Shown piece after piece: positions 16,104-26,024 of a stretch of 64,000 bases of DNA. Numbering within the stretch: position 1 is the first letter of the stretch; each line of letters starts with the position of its first letter. Under the pieces are notes generated by a model. It had not been told where the DNA came from, searched no databases, and saw only the letters and a program-made list of their open reading frames with translations. The translations under genes and the position numbers were made by a program. The stretch lies in contig CAVURU010000003.1 in the NCBI GenBank assembly GCA_963744005.1, positions 2,108,001-2,172,000 on the forward strand, given 5' to 3'. Origin of the DNA: Palsa-504 sp963744005. Lineage in GTDB: Bacteria; Actinomycetota; Actinomycetes; Streptosporangiales; Streptosporangiaceae.

Positions 16104-16411
16104 TCAGCATCTTCACCGCTTCACGCGCTGAGGCGACGCCTTTCCTGCATGGCCCGCAAAGGGACCGACAGGCCGTTCGGTCGCCGGGCGGAAAGCAATT
16201 CAGGCGCTGCGGATGGCCAGCGACCGTTCGGCCGAAATGCGGCGGACAGGTCAGGGGCGGCGAAATCGCCGATGACCTTTTCTGCGCGGCGGACGGTTCG
16301 ACGCCGCGAATCGCCGCCGACCGTCTGGCCTTAGGGCGGCGGACGGTTCAGGCGCGGCGAATAGCCGGCGCCCGTTCGGCCGTAATGGGGTGGACGGCCG
16401 GGATGAGACGG
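16104..16411. other. Gene-free spacer with degenerate 50-base repeats
   Basis: The spacer between the whiB stop and the stop of the convergent histidine kinase. The reading frames through it are repeat-derived and look non-coding. The repeats are listed separately. No hairpin with a clean stem was found. Confidence 0.5.
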
Positions 16412-16430
16412 TCACCAGGCGGCGAATAAC
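16241..16430. repeat. Degenerate tandem repeat, about 4 copies of 47-50 bases
   Basis: Copies begin at 16241, 16288, 16338 and about 16387, each opening with GGCGGACGGTTC-like sequence, then GGCGCGGCGAATCGCCG and CCGTTCGGCCGTAATG or diverged versions. A related, less regular copy lies upstream near 16160-16240. The last copy runs into the 3-prime end of the kinase gene. Copies differ by substitutions and small gaps. Confidence 0.55.
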
Positions 16431-17926
16431 CAGCCGGGAGAACTGGGGGCCCGGGTCTCGACGACGGGCAGGTCGGCGATCGCCTCGGTGCCGCCACCCG
16501 GGCGGGGGACGATCCGCAGGCGGCCGCCCAGCTCGCTGATGACCAGCGTGCGCACGATCTGCAGGCCGAGGCCGGTGGCCTTGTCCAGGCTGAAGCCGTC
16601 GGGCAGGCCCACCCCGTTGTCGGCCACGGTGACCACCAGCCGGTCCTGCTCGCGGACCGCGATGACCTCCAGCAGGCCGTGGTCGTCGTCGGAGGCCGGG
16701 AAGCCGTGCTGCAGAGCGTTCTGCAGCAGCTCGGTCAAGACCATGGCCAGCGAGGTGGCCACCGAGGCAGGCAGCTGGCCGAACGAGCCGGTGATCTTCG
16801 GGATGACCCGGACCTCGGGCGCCGAGACCTCCCCGGCCATCATGGCCACGCGGTCCGCGATGTCGTCGAAGTCCACGACCTCATCCGGCGCGTGGGACAG
16901 CGTCTCGTGCACGACCGCGATGGACCCGACCCGGCGGACGGCCTCGTCCAGCGCGTCGCGGGCCTCCGGGGCCTGCAGTCGGCGGGCCTGCAGCCGCAGC
17001 AGGGCGGCGACGGTCTGCAGGTTGTTCTTGACCCGGTGGTGGATCTCCCTGATGGTGGCGTCCTTGGTCATCAGCTCGCGCTCGCGGCTGCGGACCTCGG
17101 TGACGTCGCGGACCAGGATCATGGCCCCGGTCCTGGTCCCGCCGACCACGATCGGGATGGTGCGCAGCTGGACGACCGAGCCGTTGGCGTCGACCTCGGC
17201 GGCACCCGGAGCCCGGCCCGCGGCCACCACCATCAGCGACTCATCCAGCGGCTCGTCAGAGGCGCACAAGCCGGCGGTGACGGTGGCCAGCTCGGCGCCG
17301 ATGAGGTCCGCGGCCAGGCCGAGCCTGCGGTAGGCGGACTGGGCGTTCGGGCTGGCGTAGGTGACCCGGCCGGCCCGGCCGAGGCGCAGCAGCCCGTCCC
17401 CGACCCGGGGGGACCGGACCAGCAGGGTGGCAGGCTCGCCGTGGAACGGAAACGCCCCCTCGGACACCATCTGGGCCAGGTCGTCGGCGGCCTGCACGTA
17501 GGTCAGCTCGAGCTGGCTCGGGGTCCGGGCCGAGTTCAGATTGGTGCACCGCTCGATGACGGCGATGACCTGGCCGGCCCGGGTCACCGGAATGGCTTCG
17601 GTCCGGACCGGGATGCCGTTGGTCCAGCCGGGGTCGCCTTCCCGGCAGATGCGCCGCTCGGTCCGGGCCAGGGTCAGCAGCTGCTGGTCCTCGGGCCCGG
17701 CCAGGGTCCCCACGAGGTCGTCCTGCAGGGCGGTGGGGCCGGTGGTGGGCCGCATCTGGGCCAGCGCCAGCCACCGCTCGCCGCCGCGGACCGGCGCCCA
17801 CAAGATCAGGTCGGCAAAGGACAGGTCGGCCAGCAGCTGCCAGTCCGAGACCAGCGAGTGCAGCCAGTCGACGTCGGCGTGGCCGAGCGCGGTGCGGCTC
17901 GCGGCCAGGTCGTTCAGCGTAGGCAC
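16412..17926 (-). CDS. pdtaS: Sensor histidine kinase, PdtaS-like (GAF, PAS, HisKA_2, HATPase)
   Basis: 504 residues from GTG 17926, chosen because PTLNDLAASRTALGHADVDWLH matches the start of PdtaS; the frame is open to ATG 17974. An N-terminal GAF-like domain (about 20-145) is followed by a PAS domain (about 170-275), then the HisKA_2 box REIHHRVKNNLQTVAALLRL with the phospho-His near residue 297, and an ATPase domain with ELLQNALQHGF and ADNGVGLP. No membrane segment is present, so it is a soluble sensor. PdtaS phosphorylates the RNA-binding antiterminator PdtaR, which is not in this window. The gene is convergent with whiB. Confidence 0.9.
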   Translation of the reverse strand: MPTLNDLAASRTALGHADVDWLHSLVSDWQLLADLSFADLILWAPVRGGERWLALAQMRPTTGPTALQDDLVGTLAGPEDQQLLTLARTERRICREGDPGWTNGIPVRTEAIPVTRAGQVIAVIERCTNLNSARTPSQLELTYVQAADDLAQMVSEGAFPFHGEPATLLVRSPRVGDGLLRLGRAGRVTYASPNAQSAYRRLGLAADLIGAELATVTAGLCASDEPLDESLMVVAAGRAPGAAEVDANGSVVQLRTIPIVVGGTRTGAMILVRDVTEVRSRERELMTKDATIREIHHRVKNNLQTVAALLRLQARRLQAPEARDALDEAVRRVGSIAVVHETLSHAPDEVVDFDDIADRVAMMAGEVSAPEVRVIPKITGSFGQLPASVATSLAMVLTELLQNALQHGFPASDDDHGLLEVIAVREQDRLVVTVADNGVGLPDGFSLDKATGLGLQIVRTLVISELGGRLRIVPRPGGGTEAIADLPVVETRAPSSPGWLFAAW

Positions 17927-18036
17927 AACACCATCATCCCACTCCAGGGCGCCGGCCCGGCCCTGTATCGCCACCCGCCGGGCGAGCGGTTAGGGTCAGA
18001 GTTGACGTTAACCCTTCCATCAGGCAAAGATTCCGG

Positions 18037-18798
18037 ATGACCGCTTCCGCCTTGCCGGGCGGCGATGACGCCGCCGGATCACCGACGGATGCCCCGCTCA
18101 GGCTGCCCAAGTACTACAAGGTGAAGCGCCAGCTGCTGGAGTTCACGGCCACCCTGGATCCGGGCAGCCCGGTCCCGCCCGAGCGGGAGCTGGCGCGTTC
18201 CTACGGCACCTCCCGCACCACGGTCCGGCAGGCGCTGGCCGAGCTGGTGGTCGAGGGCCGGCTGCTGCGCATGCAGGGTAAGGGCACGTTCGTGGCCGTC
18301 CCCAAGGTGGCCCAGCTGCTGGAGCTGGCCAGCTACACCGAGGGCATGCGGGCGCACGGGCTGCACCCGGAGACCAAGATCCTGGACATCGGCTACGTCA
18401 GCGCCGACGAGCAGCTGTCCGCACTGCTGGATATCCGCACCGGCGGCCGGGTGCTCCGCGTCCACCGGCTGCGGCTGGCCGACGGCGAGCCGATGTCGAT
18501 CGACACCTCGCACCTGCCCGCCCGGCGCTTCCCGGGCCTGCGCAAGCAGCTGGAGCGGCAGCTCTCCCTGTACGAGACGCTGCGGGTGGCGTACGGCATC
18601 CAGCTGGCCGAGGCCGAGGAGACGATCGAGACGGTGCTGGCCGACCCGCACGACGCGCGGCTGCTCGGCGTGGACCCGGGCCTGCCCCTGCTGCTGCTGT
18701 CCCGGCACGCCTACGACGTGACCGGGGAGCCGGTGGAGTGGGCGCAGTCGTGGTACCGGGGCGACCGGTACAAGTTCGTCACCCGGCTGCGCCGGTAA
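18037..18798 (+). CDS. GntR-family regulator with UTRA domain (HutC/DasR subfamily)
   Basis: 253 residues. Residues 24-92 form the GntR winged helix (PPERELARSYGTSRTTVRQALAEL, LRMQGKGTFVA). Residues about 105-250 form a UTRA ligand domain (ELASYTEGMRAHGLHPETKILDI ... EPVEWAQSWYRGDRYKFVTRLRR). DasR-type members sense amino-sugar phosphates; the ligand here is unknown. It is transcribed away from the pdtaS-like gene and convergent with the biotin carrier gene, whose stop is 22 bases beyond. Confidence 0.9.
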   Translation: MTASALPGGDDAAGSPTDAPLRLPKYYKVKRQLLEFTATLDPGSPVPPERELARSYGTSRTTVRQALAELVVEGRLLRMQGKGTFVAVPKVAQLLELASYTEGMRAHGLHPETKILDIGYVSADEQLSALLDIRTGGRVLRVHRLRLADGEPMSIDTSHLPARRFPGLRKQLERQLSLYETLRVAYGIQLAEAEETIETVLADPHDARLLGVDPGLPLLLLSRHAYDVTGEPVEWAQSWYRGDRYKFVTRLRR

Positions 18799-18820
18799 CG
18801 GCCGGGAGCCCGGCGGCGGT

Positions 18821-19033
18821 TCAGGCGATCTCGGCGATCAGGTCGCCTTCCTGGACGACGTCTCCCTCGGCCACGTGCAGTCCGGTGAGGGTGCCCGCCG
18901 CCTCGGCCAGGACCGGGATCTCCATCTTCATGGACTCCAGGATGACCAGGGTGTCGCCGTCGTCGACGTGATCCCCCTGGGCCGCGACCACCTTCCACAC
19001 GTTCGCGACCATCTCCGCGCGGATCTCAGCCAC
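18821..19033 (-). CDS. Small biotin carboxyl carrier-like protein
   Basis: A 70-residue single biotinyl domain with the attachment site ESMKMEIP (Lys36). It corresponds in size and position to the small biotinylated protein TB7.3 (Rv3221c) of M. tuberculosis. It lies 36 bases downstream of a biotin carboxylase gene on the same strand, so the two probably form the carboxylase and carrier parts of a biotin enzyme. No carboxyltransferase subunit is encoded nearby, so the acyl-CoA substrate is unknown. Confidence 0.9.
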   Translation of the reverse strand: MAEIRAEMVANVWKVVAAQGDHVDDGDTLVILESMKMEIPVLAEAAGTLTGLHVAEGDVVQEGDLIAEIA

Positions 19034-19069
19034 GGTAGCTCCTGTCTGTGTCGATCACGGGCCTGCGTC

Positions 19070-20413
<1,344 letters not shown>

Positions 20414-20512
20414 CAGGCCAGCCTACTGGTTCGGGCGGCCGGTCTCCGCGAGCCCGGTCACAGCGCTGGCCCGGCCCGTGGGCCAGCCCGGGCCTTGGGC
20501 CAGCCAGCCCGG

Positions 20513-21874
20513 TCAGAGGCGGATGACCGACCGGCGGTTGACGACCCGGCTCAGCGCCTCGACCGCGTCGGGGTCGTACTCGCTGGCCGTGTCCAGCCGG
20601 AGCTGCTGCACGGCCGCGGCGGCCCGGCCCGGATCGAGCGAGCTGCCCACCAGGTCGTCGAAGGCGTTGGCGGCCTTGATGATGCGGCTGCTCAGCGGCG
20701 GCCGCGACTCCTCCCCGCCCGGCCCCTCGGGCCGGGCGACGGACGGCCCCAGGGAGCCCGATCCGCGGTAGCCGTCGTGGGCCACCTCGACGCCCCGGTA
20801 GGGCTCGTTCTGCCGCCGGACGATCTCGGCCACCGAGCCGAGGACCTGCGCCTGCTGGATCACCTCGGCGCCCAGCTCGGCGATGCGCTGCTGGTCCCGG
20901 CGGGAGACCAGCACGGTGGCCCCGCCCGGGATGGGGTCGGTGAGCGAGAGCTGCCCGATGTCGTGCATGAGCGCCGCGTACTCCAGCTCGAGCAGCTGGG
21001 GCTCGTGGATGCCGAGCTCCCGGCCCACGGCCACGGCGAGCCGGCTGACCCGCTCGGAGTGACCGGGCTCCACGTACCCGCCGATCTCGGTGACCTTGGC
21101 CAGGGCCCGTACCGTCTGCAGGTAGGTGGCCCGGATGCCGGCGTAGCGCCGGAACGCGACCTGGGTGACGAGCAGGGGGGCGGTGAACACGGCCAGCGCG
21201 GCCAGGCCCATGACCTCGGCGGCGAAGGCGATGAGCAGCGCGGAGGCGCCGACGGCCGCGCCCAGCGGAAGCTGGACGCGCATCTCGTCGACGAGCGCGA
21301 CGCGGAACCGGGCGCGCTGCTCGTCGACCCGCAGCAGCGCGGTGAGCACCGCCTCGAGGAGCAGGGCGAACACGGTCAGCACGGCCATGATGGACAGGGC
21401 CAGCCCCCAGTGCCCGGCCACGGCGCTGTTGGCGGCGAGCGGCCGGAAGATGAAGGCCACGAAGGCGACGCAGAGCAGCCGGATGGCCATCCCGCCCAGC
21501 TTGGCCGGGCGGCCGACGGCCAGGTGCGGCAGCGCGCCGACGATCATGCCGATGGCGGTGACGGTGACGACCTGCTCGGCGCTGTGCGTGGCCAGGTGGT
21601 CCCCGACGCGGATGAGCAGGGCGTAGGCCAGTGCCCCGGCCATCCCGATCGGGGCCGTCTCCCGGTCTCCGGGCAGGTTGAGCCGGAGGACCTCGCCGAA
21701 GGCGATCAGGGCACCGAAGGCGACGGCGATGCGCGGGTCCTGCAGACCCTCGGCGGCGGTCTGGGCCACCGAGGCGACCAGCACGACCCCGGCCGCGATG
21801 ATCAGGAGCAGCAGGCCGGAGTCCCGGACCTGCCAGGGGTACCGGTGCAGCTCGTGTCGGCGTTCGGCCATCAT
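20513..21874 (-). CDS. Membrane protein with a degenerate HD domain
   Basis: 453 residues. The first 230 residues hold about seven hydrophobic helices (for example SGLLLLIIAAGVVLVASVAQT, LALSIMAVLTVFALLLEAVLTALL). The C-terminal half is an HD-type domain: HSERVSRLAVAVGRELGI, then YAALMHDIGQLSL. It lacks the HHE...DGRGYP block of active HD-GYP enzymes, so its cyclic-di-GMP phosphodiesterase activity is doubtful; it may be regulatory. ATG 21874 overlaps the stop of the upstream HD-GYP gene (ATGA), so the two are translationally coupled and may form a hetero-oligomer. Confidence 0.82.
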   Translation of the reverse strand: MMAERRHELHRYPWQVRDSGLLLLIIAAGVVLVASVAQTAAEGLQDPRIAVAFGALIAFGEVLRLNLPGDRETAPIGMAGALAYALLIRVGDHLATHSAEQVVTVTAIGMIVGALPHLAVGRPAKLGGMAIRLLCVAFVAFIFRPLAANSAVAGHWGLALSIMAVLTVFALLLEAVLTALLRVDEQRARFRVALVDEMRVQLPLGAAVGASALLIAFAAEVMGLAALAVFTAPLLVTQVAFRRYAGIRATYLQTVRALAKVTEIGGYVEPGHSERVSRLAVAVGRELGIHEPQLLELEYAALMHDIGQLSLTDPIPGGATVLVSRRDQQRIAELGAEVIQQAQVLGSVAEIVRRQNEPYRGVEVAHDGYRGSGSLGPSVARPEGPGGEESRPPLSSRIIKAANAFDDLVGSSLDPGRAAAAVQQLRLDTASEYDPDAVEALSRVVNRRSVIRL

Positions 21875-23223
21875 GGCCTCAGCGGCTGTCGATCACCCGG
21901 AGCGGCGCACCGGGATCGTCGTGGTCGTGGCGCGGCCACGCCGGCCAGGTCCTCAGCTCCGATCACGGGCGGCTCGGGCCGGTCCCAGCCCTCGCGCTTG
22001 ATGGCCGCCACGAAGGCGTCCACGAAGGCCGGGTCGAACTGGGTGCCAGACCATTTCCGCAGCTCCGCGACGGCCTCGTCGATCGGGCGGGCGCCGCGGT
22101 AGGACCGGGTGGAGGTCATCGCGTCGAACGCGTCGGCCACGGCCAGCACCCGGGCGAACTCGGGGATCTCGTCGCCGGCCAGGCCCATCGGGTAGCCGCG
22201 CCCGTCGATCCGCTCGTGATGGTGCATGATCCCGGCCAGCGCCTCGTCCAGGAACCCGATCTCGCGGACGATGTCCAGGCCGCGCATCGGGTGCAGCTGG
22301 ATGGCCGCGTACTCCTCCTCGGTCAGCTTCCCGGTCTTCTGCAGCACCTTGGTGGGCACGCCGAGCTTGCCGACGTCGTGCAGCATGCCCGCGTAGCCGA
22401 GGGCCTCGACCCGGTCGCCGTGCATGCCGATCTCGCGGGCGATCATGACCGACCCGCGGGAGACCCGGTCGCTGTGACCCCGGGTGTACAGGTCCTTGGT
22501 CTCCACCGCCTGGCACAGCGCGCCCACGGTGGCGTCGTAGGCCTGCTGCTGCTCGGCGATCTGCGTTACCGCCCAGCGGGCGACGAACAGCGGGATCAGC
22601 ACGAGGACCGGCGCGAACGGCCCGACCACGCTCCACAGCGCGGCGATGAGCAGCCCGAAGGCCCCGTAGCCGAGATCGGAGGCGACCAGCTTGACGCTCA
22701 TGCCCAGCGGTGCGTGGCGGGCGGCGTCACGGCTGCTGGTCAGCCACAGCACGCCGGCCAGCAGGCTGTGGTTGATGATGACGTGCACCACGGCCGCGGC
22801 CGCGAACGGGCCGATGATCTGCGGGAAGGAGGCCGAGTCCGGCACGCCGACGTGGCCGCCCAGGGCCACGAACACCCGTCCGGCCAGGTAAGCCGACAGC
22901 GACATCATGCCGGTGTTGAAGGTCCGCTGGGCCAGGGACAGGCCGCGCCGGACGCCGAACATGGTGCAGGCCCCGACGAGCCCGGCGCCGACCGGCCCGA
23001 GCAGGACCGCGGCGGCCAGCGTGGCGGAGGAATTAGGCGACCAGGCCAGCTGCCGGGGGCGCAGCAGGGTGGCGCTCGATTCAAAGATGACCAGCAGGAG
23101 GCCGAGCACCGCGACGTCCCGCCACCAGGCGAGGTCGCCGAACGGCCCGAGGGCGATCGCCGTGGCAGCAACGATGGTCACCGCAGCGATGTAGAGCCGC
23201 GCAGGCCACGACAGCCGAGCCAA
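21871..23223 (-). CDS. Membrane HD-GYP domain phosphohydrolase
   Basis: 450 residues from a TTG start at 23223. About six membrane helices fill residues 10-220. The cytoplasmic C-terminal domain has HSDRVSRGSVMIAREIG, YAGMLHDVGKLGVP (HD pair), LHPMRGLDI, MHHHERIDGRGYPMGL (the GYP motif) and ADAFDAMTSTRSYR. All metal ligands of HD-GYP proteins appear present, so hydrolysis of cyclic-di-GMP is expected. It overlaps the paralogous degenerate HD gene by four bases. The start lies directly behind a GGAGGG sequence, so an internal start is possible. Confidence 0.88.
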   Translation of the reverse strand: MARLSWPARLYIAAVTIVAATAIALGPFGDLAWWRDVAVLGLLLVIFESSATLLRPRQLAWSPNSSATLAAAVLLGPVGAGLVGACTMFGVRRGLSLAQRTFNTGMMSLSAYLAGRVFVALGGHVGVPDSASFPQIIGPFAAAAVVHVIINHSLLAGVLWLTSSRDAARHAPLGMSVKLVASDLGYGAFGLLIAALWSVVGPFAPVLVLIPLFVARWAVTQIAEQQQAYDATVGALCQAVETKDLYTRGHSDRVSRGSVMIAREIGMHGDRVEALGYAGMLHDVGKLGVPTKVLQKTGKLTEEEYAAIQLHPMRGLDIVREIGFLDEALAGIMHHHERIDGRGYPMGLAGDEIPEFARVLAVADAFDAMTSTRSYRGARPIDEAVAELRKWSGTQFDPAFVDAFVAAIKREGWDRPEPPVIGAEDLAGVAAPRPRRSRCAAPGDRQPLRP

Positions 23224-23564
23224 ACCCTCCCCCTCACAACCACGAGCGTGGAACGCGGGCAGTACTCACCCGGTCAGCCCCACGTGCTCCCGGCTCGAGT
23301 GATCGTCAAGGCCCGATCCGTCGGCCTTTTGCTCGCAGCGCGCGCTATTTCGCCCGTTGGACGCATGGAGCTGACCTCCCTAACGTGCAACTACCTACAG
23401 CTCACCGGATATCGTCCAAGGTCAAGGATAACGTGGCCACAACGGATCGCGCAGGCCCAAATCTCATCGTGAACAAATCGTAAAGTTGATCGTCACAATG
23501 GGCGTTCAAATATGGCACACCCGCCGCAATTGCCACAGTTCTGGCAAATCGGGCGGGTGGCGGG
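23224..23564. other. Gene-free region upstream of the HD operon
   Basis: About 340 bases between the stop of rsrA and the start of the HD-GYP gene, both on the minus strand. It is AT-richer than its surroundings. It holds a promoter-like pair (23392-23419) and the imperfect dyad GCCACAGTTCTGGC (about 23530-23543). No small gene is supported. Confidence 0.45.
23392..23419 (-). promoter_or_regulatory. Possible promoter of the HD-domain operon
   Basis: On the minus strand TTGGAC (23419-23414) and TAGGTA (23397-23392) are separated by 16 bases, a fair housekeeping promoter for an actinomycete. It would give a leader of about 160 bases before the TTG start at 23223. By inspection only. Confidence 0.3.
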
Positions 23565-23837
23565 TTACTCCGCGAACTCGACCGTGGTCCGGACTTCCCT
23601 GATGCGGACCAGGATTTTCGCGCGCAGGTCAGCGGGCGCCGGATCGCAGCCGCAGCGCGTGGCCACCAGGCGCTTAACCGCCTCTTCCAGGCCGTACTCC
23701 CGCAGGCAGGGCCCGCATTCGTCAAGATGCTGCTGGATCTTGGCGCAGTCGACGTTGTCGAGCTCGCCATCCAGATAGCCGTAGACCCGGTCCAGTACCT
23801 CGGTACAGGGCGTCTCGTGGGGGTGTCCGCAGCTCAT
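23565..23837 (-). CDS. rsrA: Zinc-binding redox anti-sigma factor RsrA
   Basis: 90 residues. The zinc anti-sigma motif H-x3-C-x2-C is HLDECGPC (His37, Cys41, Cys44), with Cys11 upstream and further Cys at 31 and in RCGCDP. RsrA binds SigR under reducing conditions and releases it when disulfides form. It overlaps the sigR stop codon by four bases (ATGA), the standard arrangement of this pair, and corresponds to RshA of mycobacteria. Confidence 0.95.
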   Translation of the reverse strand: MSCGHPHETPCTEVLDRVYGYLDGELDNVDCAKIQQHLDECGPCLREYGLEEAVKRLVATRCGCDPAPADLRAKILVRIREVRTTVEFAE

Positions 23838-24451
23838 CGGCCTTCCTCCCCGGCCAGCGAAGCGTCCGATCCGGTGCGGGCCAGGCCGCGGTCCGATGCG
23901 TAATCCTGGAGCAGTTCGCGCAGCTGCCGACGGCCGCGGTGCAAACGTGACATCACGGTACCAATCGGGGTCTCCATGATGTCGGCGATCTCCTTGTACG
24001 CGAAGCCTTCGACATCCGCCAGGTAGACCGCGATCCTGAATTCCTCCGGCAGGGCCTGGAGGGCTTCCTTAATGTCGGAATCAGGCAGGCGTTCCAGGGC
24101 CTCGGCCTCGGCCGACTTCAGGCCCCCCGAGGTGTGCGACGCCGCCCGGGCCAGCTGCCAGTCCTCAACCTCCTCCGCGCCGGAACGCTGTGGCTCGCGC
24201 TGCCGCTTGCGGTAGGTGTTGATAAAGGTGTTGGTCAGGATCCGGAACAGCCAGGCTTTCAGGTTGGTGCCCTGCTGGAACTGGTGGAAAGACGCGTACG
24301 CCTTGGCGAACGTCTCCTGCACCAGGTCTTCGGCGTCCGCCGGGTTGCGGGTCATCCGAAGCGCTGCGGAATACAGCTGATCCAGGAAAGGCAGCACCTC
24401 CTGCTCGAAGCGCTCACCGCGTTCTTCGAGAGTCTCCGGAACGGGACTCAC
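23834..24451 (-). CDS. sigR: Redox-responsive ECF sigma factor SigR, with a possible longer isoform
   Basis: 205 residues from GTG 24451. Region 2 is FLDQLYSAALRMTRNPADAEDLVQETFAKAYASFHQF ... LKAWLFRILTNTFINTYRK; region 4 is LPEEFRIAVYLADVEGFAYKEIADIMETPIGTVMSRLHRGRRQL. The frame stays open upstream and includes ATG 24568, which would add 39 residues. That ATG is at the expected start point of a perfect SigR-type promoter (24578-24603), so a longer, stress-induced form like SigR-prime of S. coelicolor may be made. SigR controls thiol and protein-damage responses. It is coupled to rsrA. Confidence 0.94.
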   Translation of the reverse strand: MSPVPETLEERGERFEQEVLPFLDQLYSAALRMTRNPADAEDLVQETFAKAYASFHQFQQGTNLKAWLFRILTNTFINTYRKRQREPQRSGAEEVEDWQLARAASHTSGGLKSAEAEALERLPDSDIKEALQALPEEFRIAVYLADVEGFAYKEIADIMETPIGTVMSRLHRGRRQLRELLQDYASDRGLARTGSDASLAGEEGR

Positions 24452-24577
24452 CCCCTCGGGGTCGTGCGGGCTCGGACTGCTGGCGGGCAGACCATATGAG
24501 CGGGAGGATACCGCGCCCGGAAACGGTGCGAGTCTCAGCGTGCCACGAGGTGGCGAGGCGACAGCCATGCCGCGTTC

Positions 24578-24603
24578 AACACGCCAGCCCGGCATGTCAT
24601 TCC
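24578..24603 (-). promoter_or_regulatory. SigR-dependent autoregulatory promoter
   Basis: On the minus strand GGAAT (24603-24599), an 18-base spacer, and GTT (24580-24578): an exact match to the SigR/SigH consensus GGAAT-N18/19-GTT. Transcription should start about 24571-24568, at or next to ATG 24568 of the longer sigR frame. This gives the positive feedback known for sigR loci. Confidence 0.85.
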
Positions 24604-24704
24604 GCGATCGGCGCCACCGGGCAGGTGAGAAAGCCACCGGGACGGGAAAGACTAGGTGCGGAAGGCGTCCCCGCCGGGGAACGCCGAGTCAGGAGGCCTG
24701 GCCC

Positions 24705-25580
24705 GTGTATTCTGCGGACGCCAGCACCGCGCCGGAGACCGAGTTCATTCCGGCCTTCGAGCTTTTCCGCCGGGCTGTGGCACGAGCACAGCTGACGGCC
24801 TGGCTGCCGCGCGGCAGGCACACCATCGTGGACGTCTCCGGGCCGGACGGGCCGGGCGCCGAGCTCGCCGCGGCAGCAGGCCACGCCGTGCTGCGGGTGC
24901 GGGAAGACAGCGGGCCCGCCGTCACCGGGCGGCTCGACAGGCCGAACGGACCCGCTGTCCAGCGGCCGGGGAACGGCTCGGGCGTTCCGGTCATCCCGCG
25001 CCCGCGCGGCGACGCGGACGGGGCAGGTGCGGGGGCCGGGGCGCGGCGGCTGGGCGGCAAGAACACGCCGCCCGGGACGATCGTCTCGGTGGCCGCCGAC
25101 CCGTCTCGGCTGGTGTTCCTGCGGGACGGCTGCGCGGATGAGGTCATCGCGGAGGACCGGGTGCTGTCCACCCAGCTGGCCGCCGAGGCCATGGTGGCCG
25201 AGATCGCGCGGGTGCTGCGGCCGGGAGGCCGGGTACTGGCCTGCGTCGACTCGCTGGTGTTCGGCATGTCGGTGCTGGCCGGCCAGCATCACTGGGCGCA
25301 CCTGGTCGACCTGCCGCGGGCCGAGGTGGTGCTGGTGCCCTGGCCGGACGGCAGCATCACCCGGTGCTACGGGCCGGACCAGGCCGATGAGCTGTTCGCC
25401 GGGGCCGGGCTGGCCGTCACGTCCATCCGGCCGCGCACCATGCTGGCCGAATCGGTGGTCACGCCCATGCTGCGGCGCACCCCGCGGAGCCTGCCCCGGC
25501 TGGTACGGGCCGAGCTGACCGCGCCCGCCGATGACTCGCTCGGCACCGAGCTGGTCATCTCGGCCCGCAAACGGCGCTAG
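24705..25580 (+). CDS. Class I SAM-dependent methyltransferase-like protein
   Basis: 291 residues from GTG 24705 with AGGAGG (24691-24696) 8 bases upstream. The fold is suggested by HTIVDVSGPDGPGAELAAAAGHAVLRV (altered motif I), DEVIAEDRVLS and the late motif VAEIARVLRPGGRVLACVDSLVFG, typical of Methyltransf_11/25 proteins. Between these is a low-complexity Gly/Ala/Arg insertion (residues about 75-120). Motif I lacks the usual G-x-G-x-G, so activity is uncertain. It is divergent from sigR and shares its upstream region. The substrate is unknown. Confidence 0.7.
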   Translation: MYSADASTAPETEFIPAFELFRRAVARAQLTAWLPRGRHTIVDVSGPDGPGAELAAAAGHAVLRVREDSGPAVTGRLDRPNGPAVQRPGNGSGVPVIPRPRGDADGAGAGAGARRLGGKNTPPGTIVSVAADPSRLVFLRDGCADEVIAEDRVLSTQLAAEAMVAEIARVLRPGGRVLACVDSLVFGMSVLAGQHHWAHLVDLPRAEVVLVPWPDGSITRCYGPDQADELFAGAGLAVTSIRPRTMLAESVVTPMLRRTPRSLPRLVRAELTAPADDSLGTELVISARKRR

Positions 25581-25627
25581 CGGCGCTGCTTTCGCGCTGC
25601 TCCCCGGGCGCGGTTGTGCAGGCTGGG

Positions 25628-25975
25628 CTAGCGGCGGCGGTTGCGGGTGGACTGGCAGCTGACGCAGCGGTCGGCGTCGGGCCGGGCGTCCAGCCGACCG
25701 TCCGGGATCTCGCGGCCGCAGTCCACGCAGCGCCCGTAGGTGCGCTGCTCGATGCGGCTGAGCGCGGCCAGGACCTGCTCCCGCTGGGTACGCGCCGAGT
25801 CGAGGACCGCGTCGGTGCGGTCGGCCTCGGACAGGGCGGCGCCCGCATCGGCGGCGTCCTGGGGATACCCGGCCCCGGCCGCCGGGGCCGGGCGCTGGTC
25901 CTGCAGGACGGCGATGGTGTGGTCCAGGTCGTCGCGCATCTCTTCGAGGCGCTGGCGGGCGGCGGCCATCTCCAT
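25628..25975 (-). CDS. DksA/TraR C4 zinc-finger family protein
   Basis: 115 residues. A helical coiled N-terminal part (MEMAAARQRLEEMRDDLDHTIAVL) is followed by RIEQRTYGRCVDCGREIPDGRLDARPDADRCVSCQ, the four-cysteine finger C-x2-C-x17-C-x2-C of DksA/TraR proteins. Such proteins act in the secondary channel of RNA polymerase or as RbpA-like partners; actinobacterial members are poorly studied. It lies 49 bases downstream of the SRAP gene on the same strand and may be co-transcribed. Confidence 0.88.
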   Translation of the reverse strand: MEMAAARQRLEEMRDDLDHTIAVLQDQRPAPAAGAGYPQDAADAGAALSEADRTDAVLDSARTQREQVLAALSRIEQRTYGRCVDCGREIPDGRLDARPDADRCVSCQSTRNRRR

Positions 25976-26024
25976 TGATTCCTCGCCTCCCGTCCGCGGC
26001 CGGAACGCGGCCGCGGACGTCGAA

